37,202 nt of DNA from Acidobacteriota bacterium (GTDB lineage Bacteria > Acidobacteriota > Vicinamibacteria > Vicinamibacterales > JAFNAJ01). The notes under the pieces were generated by a model, which saw nothing but the letters and a program-made list of their open reading frames with translations, made no database searches and was not told the origin of the DNA. Where the stretch lies: contig JAFNAJ010000002.1 in assembly GCA_017860085.1 (NCBI GenBank), positions 1 through 37,202 of the forward strand, given 5' to 3'. Shown one piece after another: positions 25,270-34,006 of the stretch (its first letter is position 1; each line of letters starts with the position of its first letter). A program made the position numbers and the translations under genes.

Positions 25270-27669
25270 ATGAGACGCCTTCTGCGGACGCTCCGGTTGC
25301 TGCTCCTCCTCGTGCTCCTCGTCGCTCTCGTCGCAGCCGGCTGGCTTGCCTACCGCGCGGCGGCGGCACGACCCGTCGTCGAGGGCACGCTGATCGTCGA
25401 GGGGCTGTCGGGTGAGGTCGAGATCCTGCGAGACGTGGACGCCGTTCCTCACATTCGCGCCCGGAACGAATCGGACGCCATGTTCGCCCTCGGGTTCGTG
25501 CACGCGCAGGAGCGGCTGTGGCAGATGGAGTTCCAGCGCCGGCTCGGCCAAGGACGGCTGGCCGAGCTGCTCGGGCCAGAGGCCGTCGCCAGCGATCGCT
25601 TCTTCCGCACGATCGGTCTGGGGCGGGCGTCGAAAGCGCAGTGGCCTCACCTCAGCGCCGAGGCGCGAAGGATGACGGGCGCCTACGTCCGTGGGATCAA
25701 CGCGTTCATTGCCCGCACGCCTGCGCGCGCGTTGCCCATCGAGTTCGCCATCCTGCGGGCGACCCCGGAGCCATGGACGCCCGAGGACGTCATCGTGTGG
25801 ACCAAGGTCATGGGCGTCCTGCTCAGCACCAACTGGCGCGACGAACTGCTGAGGGTGCGCCTGGCGGCGCGGGTGGGGACCGATGGGGCAGCGTGGTTGA
25901 TGCCGCCCTACACCGTCAACGGTCCGGTCATCGTGGCAAGCGCTCCGGCGACGTCGCCCACCGCTGCGGTCGGCGGCCGGTCGGTTCCCGAGATCGATCC
26001 CAGGCGCCTCGCATCGCTCGCGAGCGCGGCGCTGACCCCGGGGGCGCTCGGGGGCGTCGGCGCCAGCAACAGTTGGGTTCTGTCGGGTGCGCGCACAACG
26101 ACGGGACAGCCGATCCTCGCAAACGATCCGCACCTGTCAGCCCAGGCGCCTGCCGTCTGGTTCCTCGCGCATCTCGAGGGCGGGCGTCTGAATGCCATTG
26201 GTGCGACCATGCCCGGGCTGCCCGGAGTCGTGCTCGGTCACAACGGTCGCATCGCGTGGGGCGCGACCAACCTGATGGTGGACAACCAGGACCTGTTCAT
26301 CGAGCGCGTCAACGCCAACCACGAGGCGCTGTTCCAGGGCGCGTGGGAGCCCATGCGCGTCGTGCGTGAGACGATTCGCGTCAAGGGGGCGCCCGACGAG
26401 ACCGTCGTCGTGCGGTCGACGAGGCACGGGCCGCTCGTCTCCGACGTCCTCGACTCACCAGGCGAGACGCTTGCGCTCCGGTGGGCAGCGCTCGACGACG
26501 ACGACGCGAGCATCGACGCGTTCATCGGGATCAATTTCGCTCGCACGTGGGACGAGTTCGCTCGTGCCGCCGCGCGGGCGCACGGCATCGTGCAGAACCT
26601 GGTGTATGCCGATGTCGCGGGCAACATCGGCTACGCGGCGCCTGGCGCGATTCCGGCTCGGGTTCGCGGCGACGGCACGGTGCCCGTGCCGGGTTGGACC
26701 GGGGAGTACGAGTGGGCCGGGTACCTGTCCGCCGACCAGTGGCCCCGTGCGATCAACCCGCAGGCGGGCTTCATCGCGACGGCCAACAACCAGGCCTTGC
26801 CAGACGCGGCGAGCCCCTTCATCAGCAGCAACTGGGAGCCCGGCTATCGCGCCGCGCGCATCGTCGAGATGATCCAGGCCAAGTCCGCGCATTCCGTGGA
26901 AGACGTGATGCGCATGCAGGGCGACGTCCGCTCGGCCCAGGTGCGGGTCGTGCTGCCCTGGCTGCTCAGGGCCAAGGTCACCGACCCGGTCGCTGTGGCT
27001 GTGGTCGACCGCCTGAAGAAGTGGGATGGGGATCTTCGCGGCGACAGCCCGGACGCGGCGGCCTACGAGGCCTGGGTGAGCGCTGCGGCGGAACGGATCT
27101 TCGCTGATGAGATCGGGGCGTCCCTCTGGGCCGAGTACGCGAACGTGCCGCCGTGGACGTCGAAGGCCCTCGATCGCGTGGCGCACGCCGGGGCGCCTCC
27201 GTTCTGTGACGACGTGCGGACCTCGGCGCGCGAGTCGTGCGAGGAGATTTTGGGATCGGCCCTCTCGGACGCGATCGTGGCGATGACCCGCCGGCAGGGG
27301 ACAGATGTCGCGTCGTGGCGGTGGGACGCAGTCAACGCGGTCACGTTCCCGCACCGACCTTTCCACGCCGTCCGACTGCTGCGGCCGCTGTTCAGCAAGA
27401 CCGTTGCCGTGGGGGGCGATGCCAATACCGTGAGCCCCGTGATGCGCGCGAAGGACACCACGATCGTGGCGTCCTATCGGCAGGTCATCGATCTGGCCGA
27501 CGTGGACCGCTCGCGTTTCGTGCAGACGCTGGGGCAGTCGGGGCACCTTCTCAGTCGTCACTACGACGACATGCTGCCGCGCTGGGCGGGCAGCGATCTC
27601 GTCCCCATGCGGTTCTCACGCCAGGCCGTGGACGCGGCCGCGGCCAGCCGACTGACGTTGCGACCCTGA
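25270..27669 (+). CDS. Penicillin acylase family protein (Ntn hydrolase)
   Basis: 'ALGFVHAQERLWQMEFQRRLGQGRLAEL', Ntn site 'GGVGASNSWVLSGARTTTGQPILANDPHL', 'PGVVLGHNGRIAWGATNLMVDNQDLF'. Confidence 0.94.
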   Translation: MRRLLRTLRLLLLLVLLVALVAAGWLAYRAAAARPVVEGTLIVEGLSGEVEILRDVDAVPHIRARNESDAMFALGFVHAQERLWQMEFQRRLGQGRLAELLGPEAVASDRFFRTIGLGRASKAQWPHLSAEARRMTGAYVRGINAFIARTPARALPIEFAILRATPEPWTPEDVIVWTKVMGVLLSTNWRDELLRVRLAARVGTDGAAWLMPPYTVNGPVIVASAPATSPTAAVGGRSVPEIDPRRLASLASAALTPGALGGVGASNSWVLSGARTTTGQPILANDPHLSAQAPAVWFLAHLEGGRLNAIGATMPGLPGVVLGHNGRIAWGATNLMVDNQDLFIERVNANHEALFQGAWEPMRVVRETIRVKGAPDETVVVRSTRHGPLVSDVLDSPGETLALRWAALDDDDASIDAFIGINFARTWDEFARAAARAHGIVQNLVYADVAGNIGYAAPGAIPARVRGDGTVPVPGWTGEYEWAGYLSADQWPRAINPQAGFIATANNQALPDAASPFISSNWEPGYRAARIVEMIQAKSAHSVEDVMRMQGDVRSAQVRVVLPWLLRAKVTDPVAVAVVDRLKKWDGDLRGDSPDAAAYEAWVSAAAERIFADEIGASLWAEYANVPPWTSKALDRVAHAGAPPFCDDVRTSARESCEEILGSALSDAIVAMTRRQGTDVASWRWDAVNAVTFPHRPFHAVRLLRPLFSKTVAVGGDANTVSPVMRAKDTTIVASYRQVIDLADVDRSRFVQTLGQSGHLLSRHYDDMLPRWAGSDLVPMRFSRQAVDAAAASRLTLRP

Positions 27670-27678
27670 GACGGTCAC

Positions 27679-27698
27679 GGCCGGCCCGAAGGCCGGCC
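27679..27698 (+). terminator. Perfect hairpin GGCCGGCC-CGAA-GGCCGGCC, terminator-like but without T-tract
   Basis: 8-bp perfect stem with 4-nt loop, 10 nt after the penicillin acylase stop codon. Confidence 0.45.
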
Positions 27699-27735
27699 GA
27701 CGCCGCTCGACGGTGCGACCACGCCCTGCGGCCAG

Positions 27736-27765
27736 TTGACGCTGTTCGCGAGGGCCGCGGATAAT
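27736..27765 (+). promoter_or_regulatory. Candidate sigma70-type promoter of boxC (TTGACG-N18-GATAAT)
   Basis: -35 TTGACG 27736-27741, -10 GATAAT 27760-27765; boxC ATG at 27774 lies only 8 nt after the -10. Confidence 0.55.
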
Positions 27766-27773
27766 GGTGTCGA

Positions 27774-29432
27774 ATGTCACAATCGAGCCTGACGTCTCGA
27801 ATCGACTTCGAGACCCGCCCAGACCTGTACCGTCACTGGACGCTCTCCTTTGACGGGCCCATTGCCGTGCTCGCGATGGACGTGCAGGAGGATGGCGGCC
27901 TCTCCTCCGACTACCGCCTGAAGCTGAATTCCTACGACCTCGGCGTCGACGTCGAGCTCGCCGACGCCCTGCAGCGCATTCGCTTCGAGCACCCGGAGGT
28001 GCACGCCGTGGTGGTCCGCAGCGGCAAGGAGCGGATCTTCTGCGCCGGCGCCAACATCTTCATGCTGTCGGGCTCGAGCCACGCGCTCAAGGTGAATTTC
28101 TGCAAGTTCACCAACGAGACGCGGCTGGCCATCGAGGATGCCAGCGCCCACTCGGGGCTGAAGTTCATCGCGGCGGTCAACGGCATCTGCGCCGGTGGCG
28201 GGTACGAACTCGCGCTGGCCTGCGACGAGATCCACATGGTCGATGATGGAAGCGCGGCCGTGAGCCTGCCCGAGACGCCGCTGCTCGGGGTGCTGCCAGG
28301 TACCGGAGGACTCACCCGGCTCGTGGACAAGCGCAAGGTCCGGCGCGACCTCGCCGATCTCTTCTGCACGATCGTCGAGGGCGTCAAGGGCCGAAAGGCG
28401 GTCGAGCAGGGACTTGTCGACAAGGTGCACCCCACCAGCCGGTTCCTGCCAGCCGTCATGCAGCGCGCGCTGGAACTGGCGAAGACGTCGGACCGGCCAA
28501 CGAGCGGGCCCGGCGTCACGCTCGGCCCGCTTGGCGGCGAGGTGTCCGACCAGGGCGTGCGCTATTCGCACGTCACGCTCGTCGTCGATCGCGAACGTCG
28601 CACCGGTGAGCTGACGGTCAGGGCGCCGCGCGAGCCGCAGCCGGAGACGGTCGAGGCGATCGTTGCCGCCGGTGACGGGTACTGGCCGCTGCGCGCCTTC
28701 CGCGAACTGGATGCGGCCGTGCTGCACCTGCGCCTCAACGAGCCCGAGGTCGGCACGGTGGTGATTCGAACCGAGGGCGATGCCGACGCCGTGCTCGGCG
28801 TCGATCGCATGCTGCTGACTCACGCCGATCACTGGCTCGTGCGGGAGATCACGCTCTTCATGAAGCGGACGTTGAAGCGGCTCGACCTGACGGCCCGCAG
28901 CTTCATCGCGCTCATCGAGCCAGGTTCGTGTTTCGCGGGCAGCCTGTTCGAGCTCGCGCTGGCGGCCGACCGGTCGTACATGCTCGATGATCCCGAGCGT
29001 CCCGTTTCGGTCGCCTTGTCGGGCATGAACGCCGGGCCCCTGCCCATGAGCAACGGGCTGAGCCGTCTGCAGACGCGCTTCCTCGGGAAGCCGGACTTCG
29101 TCGACGAATTGCTCGCCGAGACCGAGCCGTTCGACGCGCCGGCCGCCAGCGACGGGGAGCTCGTGACGTCGGCCCCCGACGAACTCGATTGGGACGACGA
29201 GGTGCGGCTGGCCATCGAGGCGCGCGCGGCGTTTTCTCCCGATGCCCTGACGGGGATGGAGGCCAACCTGCGCTTTGCCGGGCCCGAGACGATGGAGACC
29301 AAGATCTTCGGTCGCCTGTCGGCCTGGCAGAACTGGATCTTCCAGCGGCCCAACGCGGTGGGCGAGCGAGGCGCGCTCAAGGCGTTCGGTGCGGCCCAGG
29401 GCCGTCCCCAGTTCGACTGGACACGCACGTAG
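27774..29432 (+). CDS. boxC: 2,3-epoxybenzoyl-CoA dihydrolase (BoxC)
   Basis: 552 aa crotonase-like protein: 'AVLAMDVQEDGGLSSDYRLKLNSYDLGVDVELADALQRIRFEHPEV', 'GICAGGGYELALACDEI', 'PGTGGLTRLVDKRKVRRDLADLFCT'. boxB is next downstream. Confidence 0.94.
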   Translation: MSQSSLTSRIDFETRPDLYRHWTLSFDGPIAVLAMDVQEDGGLSSDYRLKLNSYDLGVDVELADALQRIRFEHPEVHAVVVRSGKERIFCAGANIFMLSGSSHALKVNFCKFTNETRLAIEDASAHSGLKFIAAVNGICAGGGYELALACDEIHMVDDGSAAVSLPETPLLGVLPGTGGLTRLVDKRKVRRDLADLFCTIVEGVKGRKAVEQGLVDKVHPTSRFLPAVMQRALELAKTSDRPTSGPGVTLGPLGGEVSDQGVRYSHVTLVVDRERRTGELTVRAPREPQPETVEAIVAAGDGYWPLRAFRELDAAVLHLRLNEPEVGTVVIRTEGDADAVLGVDRMLLTHADHWLVREITLFMKRTLKRLDLTARSFIALIEPGSCFAGSLFELALAADRSYMLDDPERPVSVALSGMNAGPLPMSNGLSRLQTRFLGKPDFVDELLAETEPFDAPAASDGELVTSAPDELDWDDEVRLAIEARAAFSPDALTGMEANLRFAGPETMETKIFGRLSAWQNWIFQRPNAVGERGALKAFGAAQGRPQFDWTRT

Positions 29433-29457
29433 GCGCGGCTCGATGGACGCGGTGGGC

Positions 29458-29629
29458 GGTCTTGGTTCTTGGTTCCTGGTTCTTGGTTCGTGGTCCGTTC
29501 GTGGTTCCTGGTTCCTGGTTCGTTCTTGGTTCACGGTTGTGCGCGCCGCGCACAAGGAACGAGGCACGAACCAAGGACCTTGAACCAGGCACGGACCAGG
29601 AACCAAGAACAAAGAACCAAGCACTGACC
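29458..29629. repeat. GGTTC/GAACC dispersed repeat, copy 3: full-length long imperfect inverted repeat with heptamer/tetramer units
   Basis: Left arm TTGGTTC-TTGGTTC-CTGGTTC-TTGGTTC-GTGGTCC-GTTC-GTGGTTC-CTGGTTC-CTGGTTC-GTTC-TTGGTTC (29462-29532); centre TTGTGCGC-GCC-GCGCACAA (29537-29555); right arm of GAACCAR/GCAC/GAAC units to about 29629. Confidence 0.9.
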
Positions 29630-29660
29630 GCGGTTGATCCGTGTGGCTGAGGACTGACCG

Positions 29661-31079
29661 ATGATCTCCCATGAGCTGATCCCCAACAACGTCAACCTGT
29701 CGAGCAACAAGCGGTTGCAGCGTGCGCTCGAGCACTGGCAGCCTCGGTACCTCGACTGGTGGCGCGAAATGGGCCCCCAGGGCTTCCAGGACTATCACCG
29801 CGTCTACCTGCGGACGGCGGTGAGCGTCGATCCCGACGGGTGGTGCCACTACGACTACGTCAAGATGCCGGAGTACCGCTGGGGCATCTTCTTGACGCCC
29901 CCGGTCAAGGACCGCACGATCGGCTTCGGCGACTTCTTCGGGCAGCCGGTCTGGCAGGAGGTCCCCGGCGAGTTCCGCAACCCGCTCAAGCGCCTGATCG
30001 TGCTCCAGGGCGACACGGAGCCGGCCAGCGTCGAACAGCAGCGGCGGCTGGGGCAGTCGTGCCCGAGCCTCTACGATCTCCGCAACCTGTTCCAGGTGAA
30101 CGTCGAGGAGGGACGCCATCTCTGGGCGATGGTCTACCTGCTGCATTCCTACTTTGGCCGCGACGGGCGCGACGAGGCCGAGGAAATGCTCGAGCGCTCG
30201 AGCGGCAACGAAGACAAGCCCCGCATGCTCGAAGCCTTCAACGAGCCCATCGACACCTGGCTCGACTTCTTCATGTTCGCGATGTTCACGGATCGCGACG
30301 GCAAGTCGCAGCTGATGTCGCTCGCCGAGAGCTCGCTCGACCCGCTGTCGCGCACGACGCGCTTCATGTTGACCGAGGAGGCGCATCACCTGTTCGTGGG
30401 GGAGAGCGGCGTGGCCCGCATCATCCAGCGGACGTCGGAGCTGATGCGGCAGACCGGCCTGTCCGGCGACGTGCGGCGGGTGGGCGGCATCGACCTGCCA
30501 CTCATCCAGCGCCACCTCAACTTCTGGTTCAGCGCCAGCGTCGACCTGCACGGCAGCGAGATCTCGACCAACGCCGCGACCTACTTCGCGAACGGCCTCA
30601 AGGGGCGGGCGAAGGAGGACAGCTGGGAGGACCACCGCGCCCTGCACGGCACCTACGCCGTCGACGTGTTCGAGAACGGGGTAGGGCTGACGCGGAACGT
30701 GCCGGCACGCAACGCCATGAACGAGATGCTGCGGGACTGGTACATCAAGGACGCCACGGCCGGCGTCGAGCGCTGGAACCGGATCCTCGAGCGTGGTGGG
30801 CTCTCCGACCGGCTGTATGTGCCGTCACGACGCTTCAACCGCAAGATCGGGATCTATGCCGACCAGCACTTCACCCCGGAGGGACGGCCCATCTCGGCCG
30901 AGCAGTGGGAGGCGCGCAAGCACGAGTGGCTGCCGACGGCCAACGACAAGGCGTACCTGAAGAGCCTCACGACCCGACCGGTCTTCGAGGTCGGCCAGTA
31001 CGCCAACTGGATCGCGCCACCCTCCAAGGGGATCAACCGCCAGCCCCTGGACTTCGAGTACGTGAGGACCGACGAGTGA
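29661..31079 (+). CDS. boxB: Benzoyl-CoA 2,3-epoxidase oxygenase component (BoxB)
   Basis: 'PNNVNLSSNKRLQRALEHWQPRYLDWW', di-iron motifs 'VNVEEGRHLWAMVYLL' and 'LTEEAHHLFVGESG', 'RRVGGIDLPLIQRHLNFWFSASVDLHG'. Confidence 0.95.
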   Translation: MISHELIPNNVNLSSNKRLQRALEHWQPRYLDWWREMGPQGFQDYHRVYLRTAVSVDPDGWCHYDYVKMPEYRWGIFLTPPVKDRTIGFGDFFGQPVWQEVPGEFRNPLKRLIVLQGDTEPASVEQQRRLGQSCPSLYDLRNLFQVNVEEGRHLWAMVYLLHSYFGRDGRDEAEEMLERSSGNEDKPRMLEAFNEPIDTWLDFFMFAMFTDRDGKSQLMSLAESSLDPLSRTTRFMLTEEAHHLFVGESGVARIIQRTSELMRQTGLSGDVRRVGGIDLPLIQRHLNFWFSASVDLHGSEISTNAATYFANGLKGRAKEDSWEDHRALHGTYAVDVFENGVGLTRNVPARNAMNEMLRDWYIKDATAGVERWNRILERGGLSDRLYVPSRRFNRKIGIYADQHFTPEGRPISAEQWEARKHEWLPTANDKAYLKSLTTRPVFEVGQYANWIAPPSKGINRQPLDFEYVRTDE

Positions 31080-32239
31080 CGGACCTCGCATCCTGGCGCG
31101 CCCAGTTTCCCATCCTCGCCACCTGCACGTACCTCGTCAGTCACTCGCTGGGCGCCATGCCCCTTGGCGCGCGTGACAAGCTGGCGCGCTTCGCCGACCA
31201 GTGGGCGACGCGCGGCGTGCGCGCGTGGCATGAGGGATGGTGGGAGATCGGCCGAACCACCGGCGACCTGCTGGCACCGATCCTCGGCGTGCCGCGAGGG
31301 TCGGTGTCGATGCACCAGAACGTCTCCGTGGCGCAGGCCATCGTGGCCTCGTGCTATCGCTACGACGGGCCGCGTCGGCGCGTCGTGATGTCGGCGCTGG
31401 AGTTCCCCACCAACCTCTACCTCTACCACGCGTTCGAGCGCTTCGGCGCCGAGGTGGTGGTTGTGCCTGCCGACGACCCCGTTCGGGTCGACACCGCGCG
31501 GTTCCTCGACGCGATCGACGAGCGCACGGTGCTCGTGCCGTTCTCGCTGGTCCTGTTCAAGAGCGCGTTCGTGCAGGACGCGCAGGCCATCGTCGAGAAG
31601 GCGCGCCGGGTGGGGGCGCACGCGATCGCCGACGTGTACCAGGCGGCCGGCACCCTGCCCCTCGACCTTGCCGCGCTCGGCGTCGAGTACGCCGTCGGCG
31701 GGTCGGTGAAGTGGCTGTGCGGTGGCCCAGGGGCCGGCTACCTCTACGTGAGGCCCGATCTCGCGCCCTCGCTCGCGCCCGCGGTGACGGGCTGGGCGGC
31801 ACACGCGCGTCCCTTCCAGTTCGAAGCCGGTTCCATCGACTACGCGGACCCTTCGGAGCGCTTCCAGACGGGAACGCCAAACGTCGCCGCCTGGTCCATG
31901 GCGCAGGCCGGCTACGAGATCGTCGCGAACATCGGTGTGGCACGCATCCGCGAGCACTCCCAGCGGCTCACCGGCCGCATCGTCGACCATGCGCTCGCAC
32001 GGGGGTACGAGGTGAGGAGCCCCTTGGCGGCGGAGGCGCGCGGAGGGACCGTGACCCTCGCGGTGCCCAACTCGGAGCAGGTCGCCCAGGCCCTGCTCGG
32101 GCGCCAGGTGATCATCGACCACCGGCCCGGTGCCGGCATCCGGATGGCTCCGCACTTCTACACGACCGAGGCCGAGGTGGACTCCGCTCTGGCCACGCTC
32201 GACGAGCTCGTGAGCGCCGGCGCGGGCGTCGTGGGCTAG
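31076..32239 (+). CDS. Class V aminotransferase-fold PLP enzyme, kynureninase-like
   Basis: 'YLVSHSLGAMPLGARDKL', 'VVMSALEFPTNLY', 'AIADVYQAAGTLPLDL', PLP lysine region 'GGSVKWLCGGPGAGYLYVRPDL', 'FQTGTPNVAA'. GTG start overlaps the boxB stop by 4 nt. Confidence 0.82.
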   Translation: MTDLASWRAQFPILATCTYLVSHSLGAMPLGARDKLARFADQWATRGVRAWHEGWWEIGRTTGDLLAPILGVPRGSVSMHQNVSVAQAIVASCYRYDGPRRRVVMSALEFPTNLYLYHAFERFGAEVVVVPADDPVRVDTARFLDAIDERTVLVPFSLVLFKSAFVQDAQAIVEKARRVGAHAIADVYQAAGTLPLDLAALGVEYAVGGSVKWLCGGPGAGYLYVRPDLAPSLAPAVTGWAAHARPFQFEAGSIDYADPSERFQTGTPNVAAWSMAQAGYEIVANIGVARIREHSQRLTGRIVDHALARGYEVRSPLAAEARGGTVTLAVPNSEQVAQALLGRQVIIDHRPGAGIRMAPHFYTTEAEVDSALATLDELVSAGAGVVG

Positions 32240-32241
32240 CC

Positions 32242-33117
32242 ATGGGCCACGTTCGCATCGCGCGCATTGCCGTGCTCGGTGCCGGCACGATGGGCCACGG
32301 CATCGCCCATGCGTCGGCCGCGGCCGGTTTCGCGACGAGCGTGTACGACCCGTCCGGGGAAGCCTTGGCCAAGGCCAGCGCCGCCATCACGCACATCGTC
32401 ACGCGCGCGGTCGAGCGAAAGGGCGTCACGGAGCCGGAGGGCCGCGAGATCGTCAGCCGCGTGAACGCGACGACCGACCTCGCGCGCGCCGTGAGCGAGG
32501 CAGACTTCGTCATCGAGGCCGCGCCTGAGCGCATCGATCTGAAGCTCTCGCTGCTCGCCGCCATTGACCTGGCGGCGCCCGCGCACGCGCGTTTCGCGAC
32601 GAATACCTCTGCGCTGAGCATCACCGAGATGGCGACGGCGCTGACGAGGCCTTCGCGTCTCGGAGGCATGCACTTCTTCAACCCGGTTCACCGCATGCGC
32701 CTGGTCGAGGTCGTCCGGGCGCTCGACACCGATGAAGAGACCGTGGCGGCGATCGAGCACGTCGCGCACCGGATGGGCAAGGACACGGTCGTGGTGCGCG
32801 ACTCGGCGGGCTTTGTGACGAGCCGCGTGAACGCGCTCATCGGCAACGAGGCGTTCTACATGCTGCAGGAAGGCGTGGCGTCGGCGCGCGACATCGACAA
32901 GGCGCTGAAGCTCGGGCTGAACCATCCCATGGGTCCCTTCGAGCTGGTCGACCTCGTCGGACTCGACACCCGCCTGGCCGTGCTCGAGCACCTCCACAAG
33001 CACCTCGGCGAGAAGTACCGTCCCTGCCCGCTGCTCGCGGAGCACGTCCGAGCGGGCCGCCTGGGCCGCAAGGCTGGCCGCGGCGTCTACGAGTACCGCG
33101 CGACGCCCGCCGAGTGA
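32242..33117 (+). CDS. 3-hydroxyacyl-CoA dehydrogenase
   Basis: 'IAVLGAGTMGHGIAHASAAAGF', 'ATNTSALSITEMA', 'GGMHFFNPVHRMRLVEVV', 'DSAGFVTSRVNALIGNEAF', 'LKLGLNHPMGPFELVDLVGLD'. Confidence 0.95.
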   Translation: MGHVRIARIAVLGAGTMGHGIAHASAAAGFATSVYDPSGEALAKASAAITHIVTRAVERKGVTEPEGREIVSRVNATTDLARAVSEADFVIEAAPERIDLKLSLLAAIDLAAPAHARFATNTSALSITEMATALTRPSRLGGMHFFNPVHRMRLVEVVRALDTDEETVAAIEHVAHRMGKDTVVVRDSAGFVTSRVNALIGNEAFYMLQEGVASARDIDKALKLGLNHPMGPFELVDLVGLDTRLAVLEHLHKHLGEKYRPCPLLAEHVRAGRLGRKAGRGVYEYRATPAE

Positions 33118-33177
33118 CATTCGGCTCGGAAATCCGACCAAAAGCGGCCTTGATACCGGCCGCAGGAAGCGCTAGGC

Positions 33178-33213
33178 TTCCATTATGGAATGGCGTTCCG
33201 CATAGTGGAACGC
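33178..33213. promoter_or_regulatory. Two adjacent palindromes, candidate IclR-family operators
   Basis: TTCCA-TTA-TGGAA (33178-33190) and GCGTTCC-GCATAGT-GGAACGC (33193-33213), immediately upstream of the iclR start at 33235. Confidence 0.6.
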
Positions 33214-33234
33214 TCAGACAGCTCAGCGTCGGCC

Positions 33235-33972
33235 ATGACCACCTCAGCCAGCCGCGTCACCTCCCTCGAGAAGGCGCTCGACGTGTGCGAGGCGCTCAGC
33301 GCGTCGCCAAATGGCTTGTCGGTGGGTGAGGTGGCTCGCGCCGTGGGGCTGCCCAAGGCGACGGTGCACCGGCTGCTTCGCGTGCTCAAGGCTCGCGACT
33401 ATGTCCGCCAGGACGATGACACGAGCCGATACGGCCTGACGCTGAAGATGCTCGACCTGAGCTTCCGGCTCCTCGGGCGCTCGGAGCTGCGGCTGCACGC
33501 GTACCCGGTGGTCCGTGAGCACGTGCTCAAGACATCGCGCCGGGCGTTCGTCGCGGTTCCTGCCAGCGGCGAGGTCACCTACATCTGGGCAGCCGGGCCC
33601 GACAACGTGACGATGCACACCGTGTACGGGCGCGAGATGCCGGGCCATTGCGCGATCTACATCAACGCGACCCAGGCCGCTCGACGGCTGAGCTGCCTTC
33701 GGCTGGACGATTCCCGGCCAGCCGAGGCCGACGCTCCCGTCGTCAGGTTCGGGCCCGACGGCGCCGGAGTCTCGTCGCGCCGACTGAATTGCGCGTGTGC
33801 GCCCGTGCACGACTACACGGGGCGCGAGGTCGCCCGCGTGGGCTTGTTCGGGCACGGCAGCGACGAAGACGCGCTCGTGGGCCGTTTCGGCCGCGATGCG
33901 CGCGAGATCGCTCGCCTGGTTTCATTACGGCTGGGCTACCTGCCGTCGGCGGCGTTGGCCGTCAGCGCGTAG
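33235..33972 (+). CDS. IclR family transcriptional regulator
   Basis: 'TSLEKALDVCEALSASPNGLSVGEVARAVGLPKATVHRLLRVLKARDYV' wHTH plus effector domain. The ORF opens at 33190 inside the palindromes; start 33235 preferred. Confidence 0.92.
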   Translation: MTTSASRVTSLEKALDVCEALSASPNGLSVGEVARAVGLPKATVHRLLRVLKARDYVRQDDDTSRYGLTLKMLDLSFRLLGRSELRLHAYPVVREHVLKTSRRAFVAVPASGEVTYIWAAGPDNVTMHTVYGREMPGHCAIYINATQAARRLSCLRLDDSRPAEADAPVVRFGPDGAGVSSRRLNCACAPVHDYTGREVARVGLFGHGSDEDALVGRFGRDAREIARLVSLRLGYLPSAALAVSA

Positions 33973-34006
33973 CGAGGACCATCGGCCATTCGAGGAGGAC
34001 GACACC

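Noticed and set aside
29458-29629. CRISPR array interpretation of the GGTTC/GAACC repeat
   Set aside because: Units are 7 and 4 nt, inverted about a centre, with no unique spacers and no cas genes in the window.
29189-29650. 153-aa plus ORF across the boxC end and repeat
   Set aside because: Overlaps boxC out of frame and its C-terminal half is translated repeat (VLVLGSWFLVRGPFVVPGSWF...).
27777-30647. 956-aa minus-strand ORF spanning boxC, the repeat and boxB
   Set aside because: Antisense shadow of two well-supported plus-strand genes in high-GC DNA; low-complexity Arg/His/Gly-rich translation with no recognisable domain. It includes the repeat-derived NQEPRTxNQEP segment.
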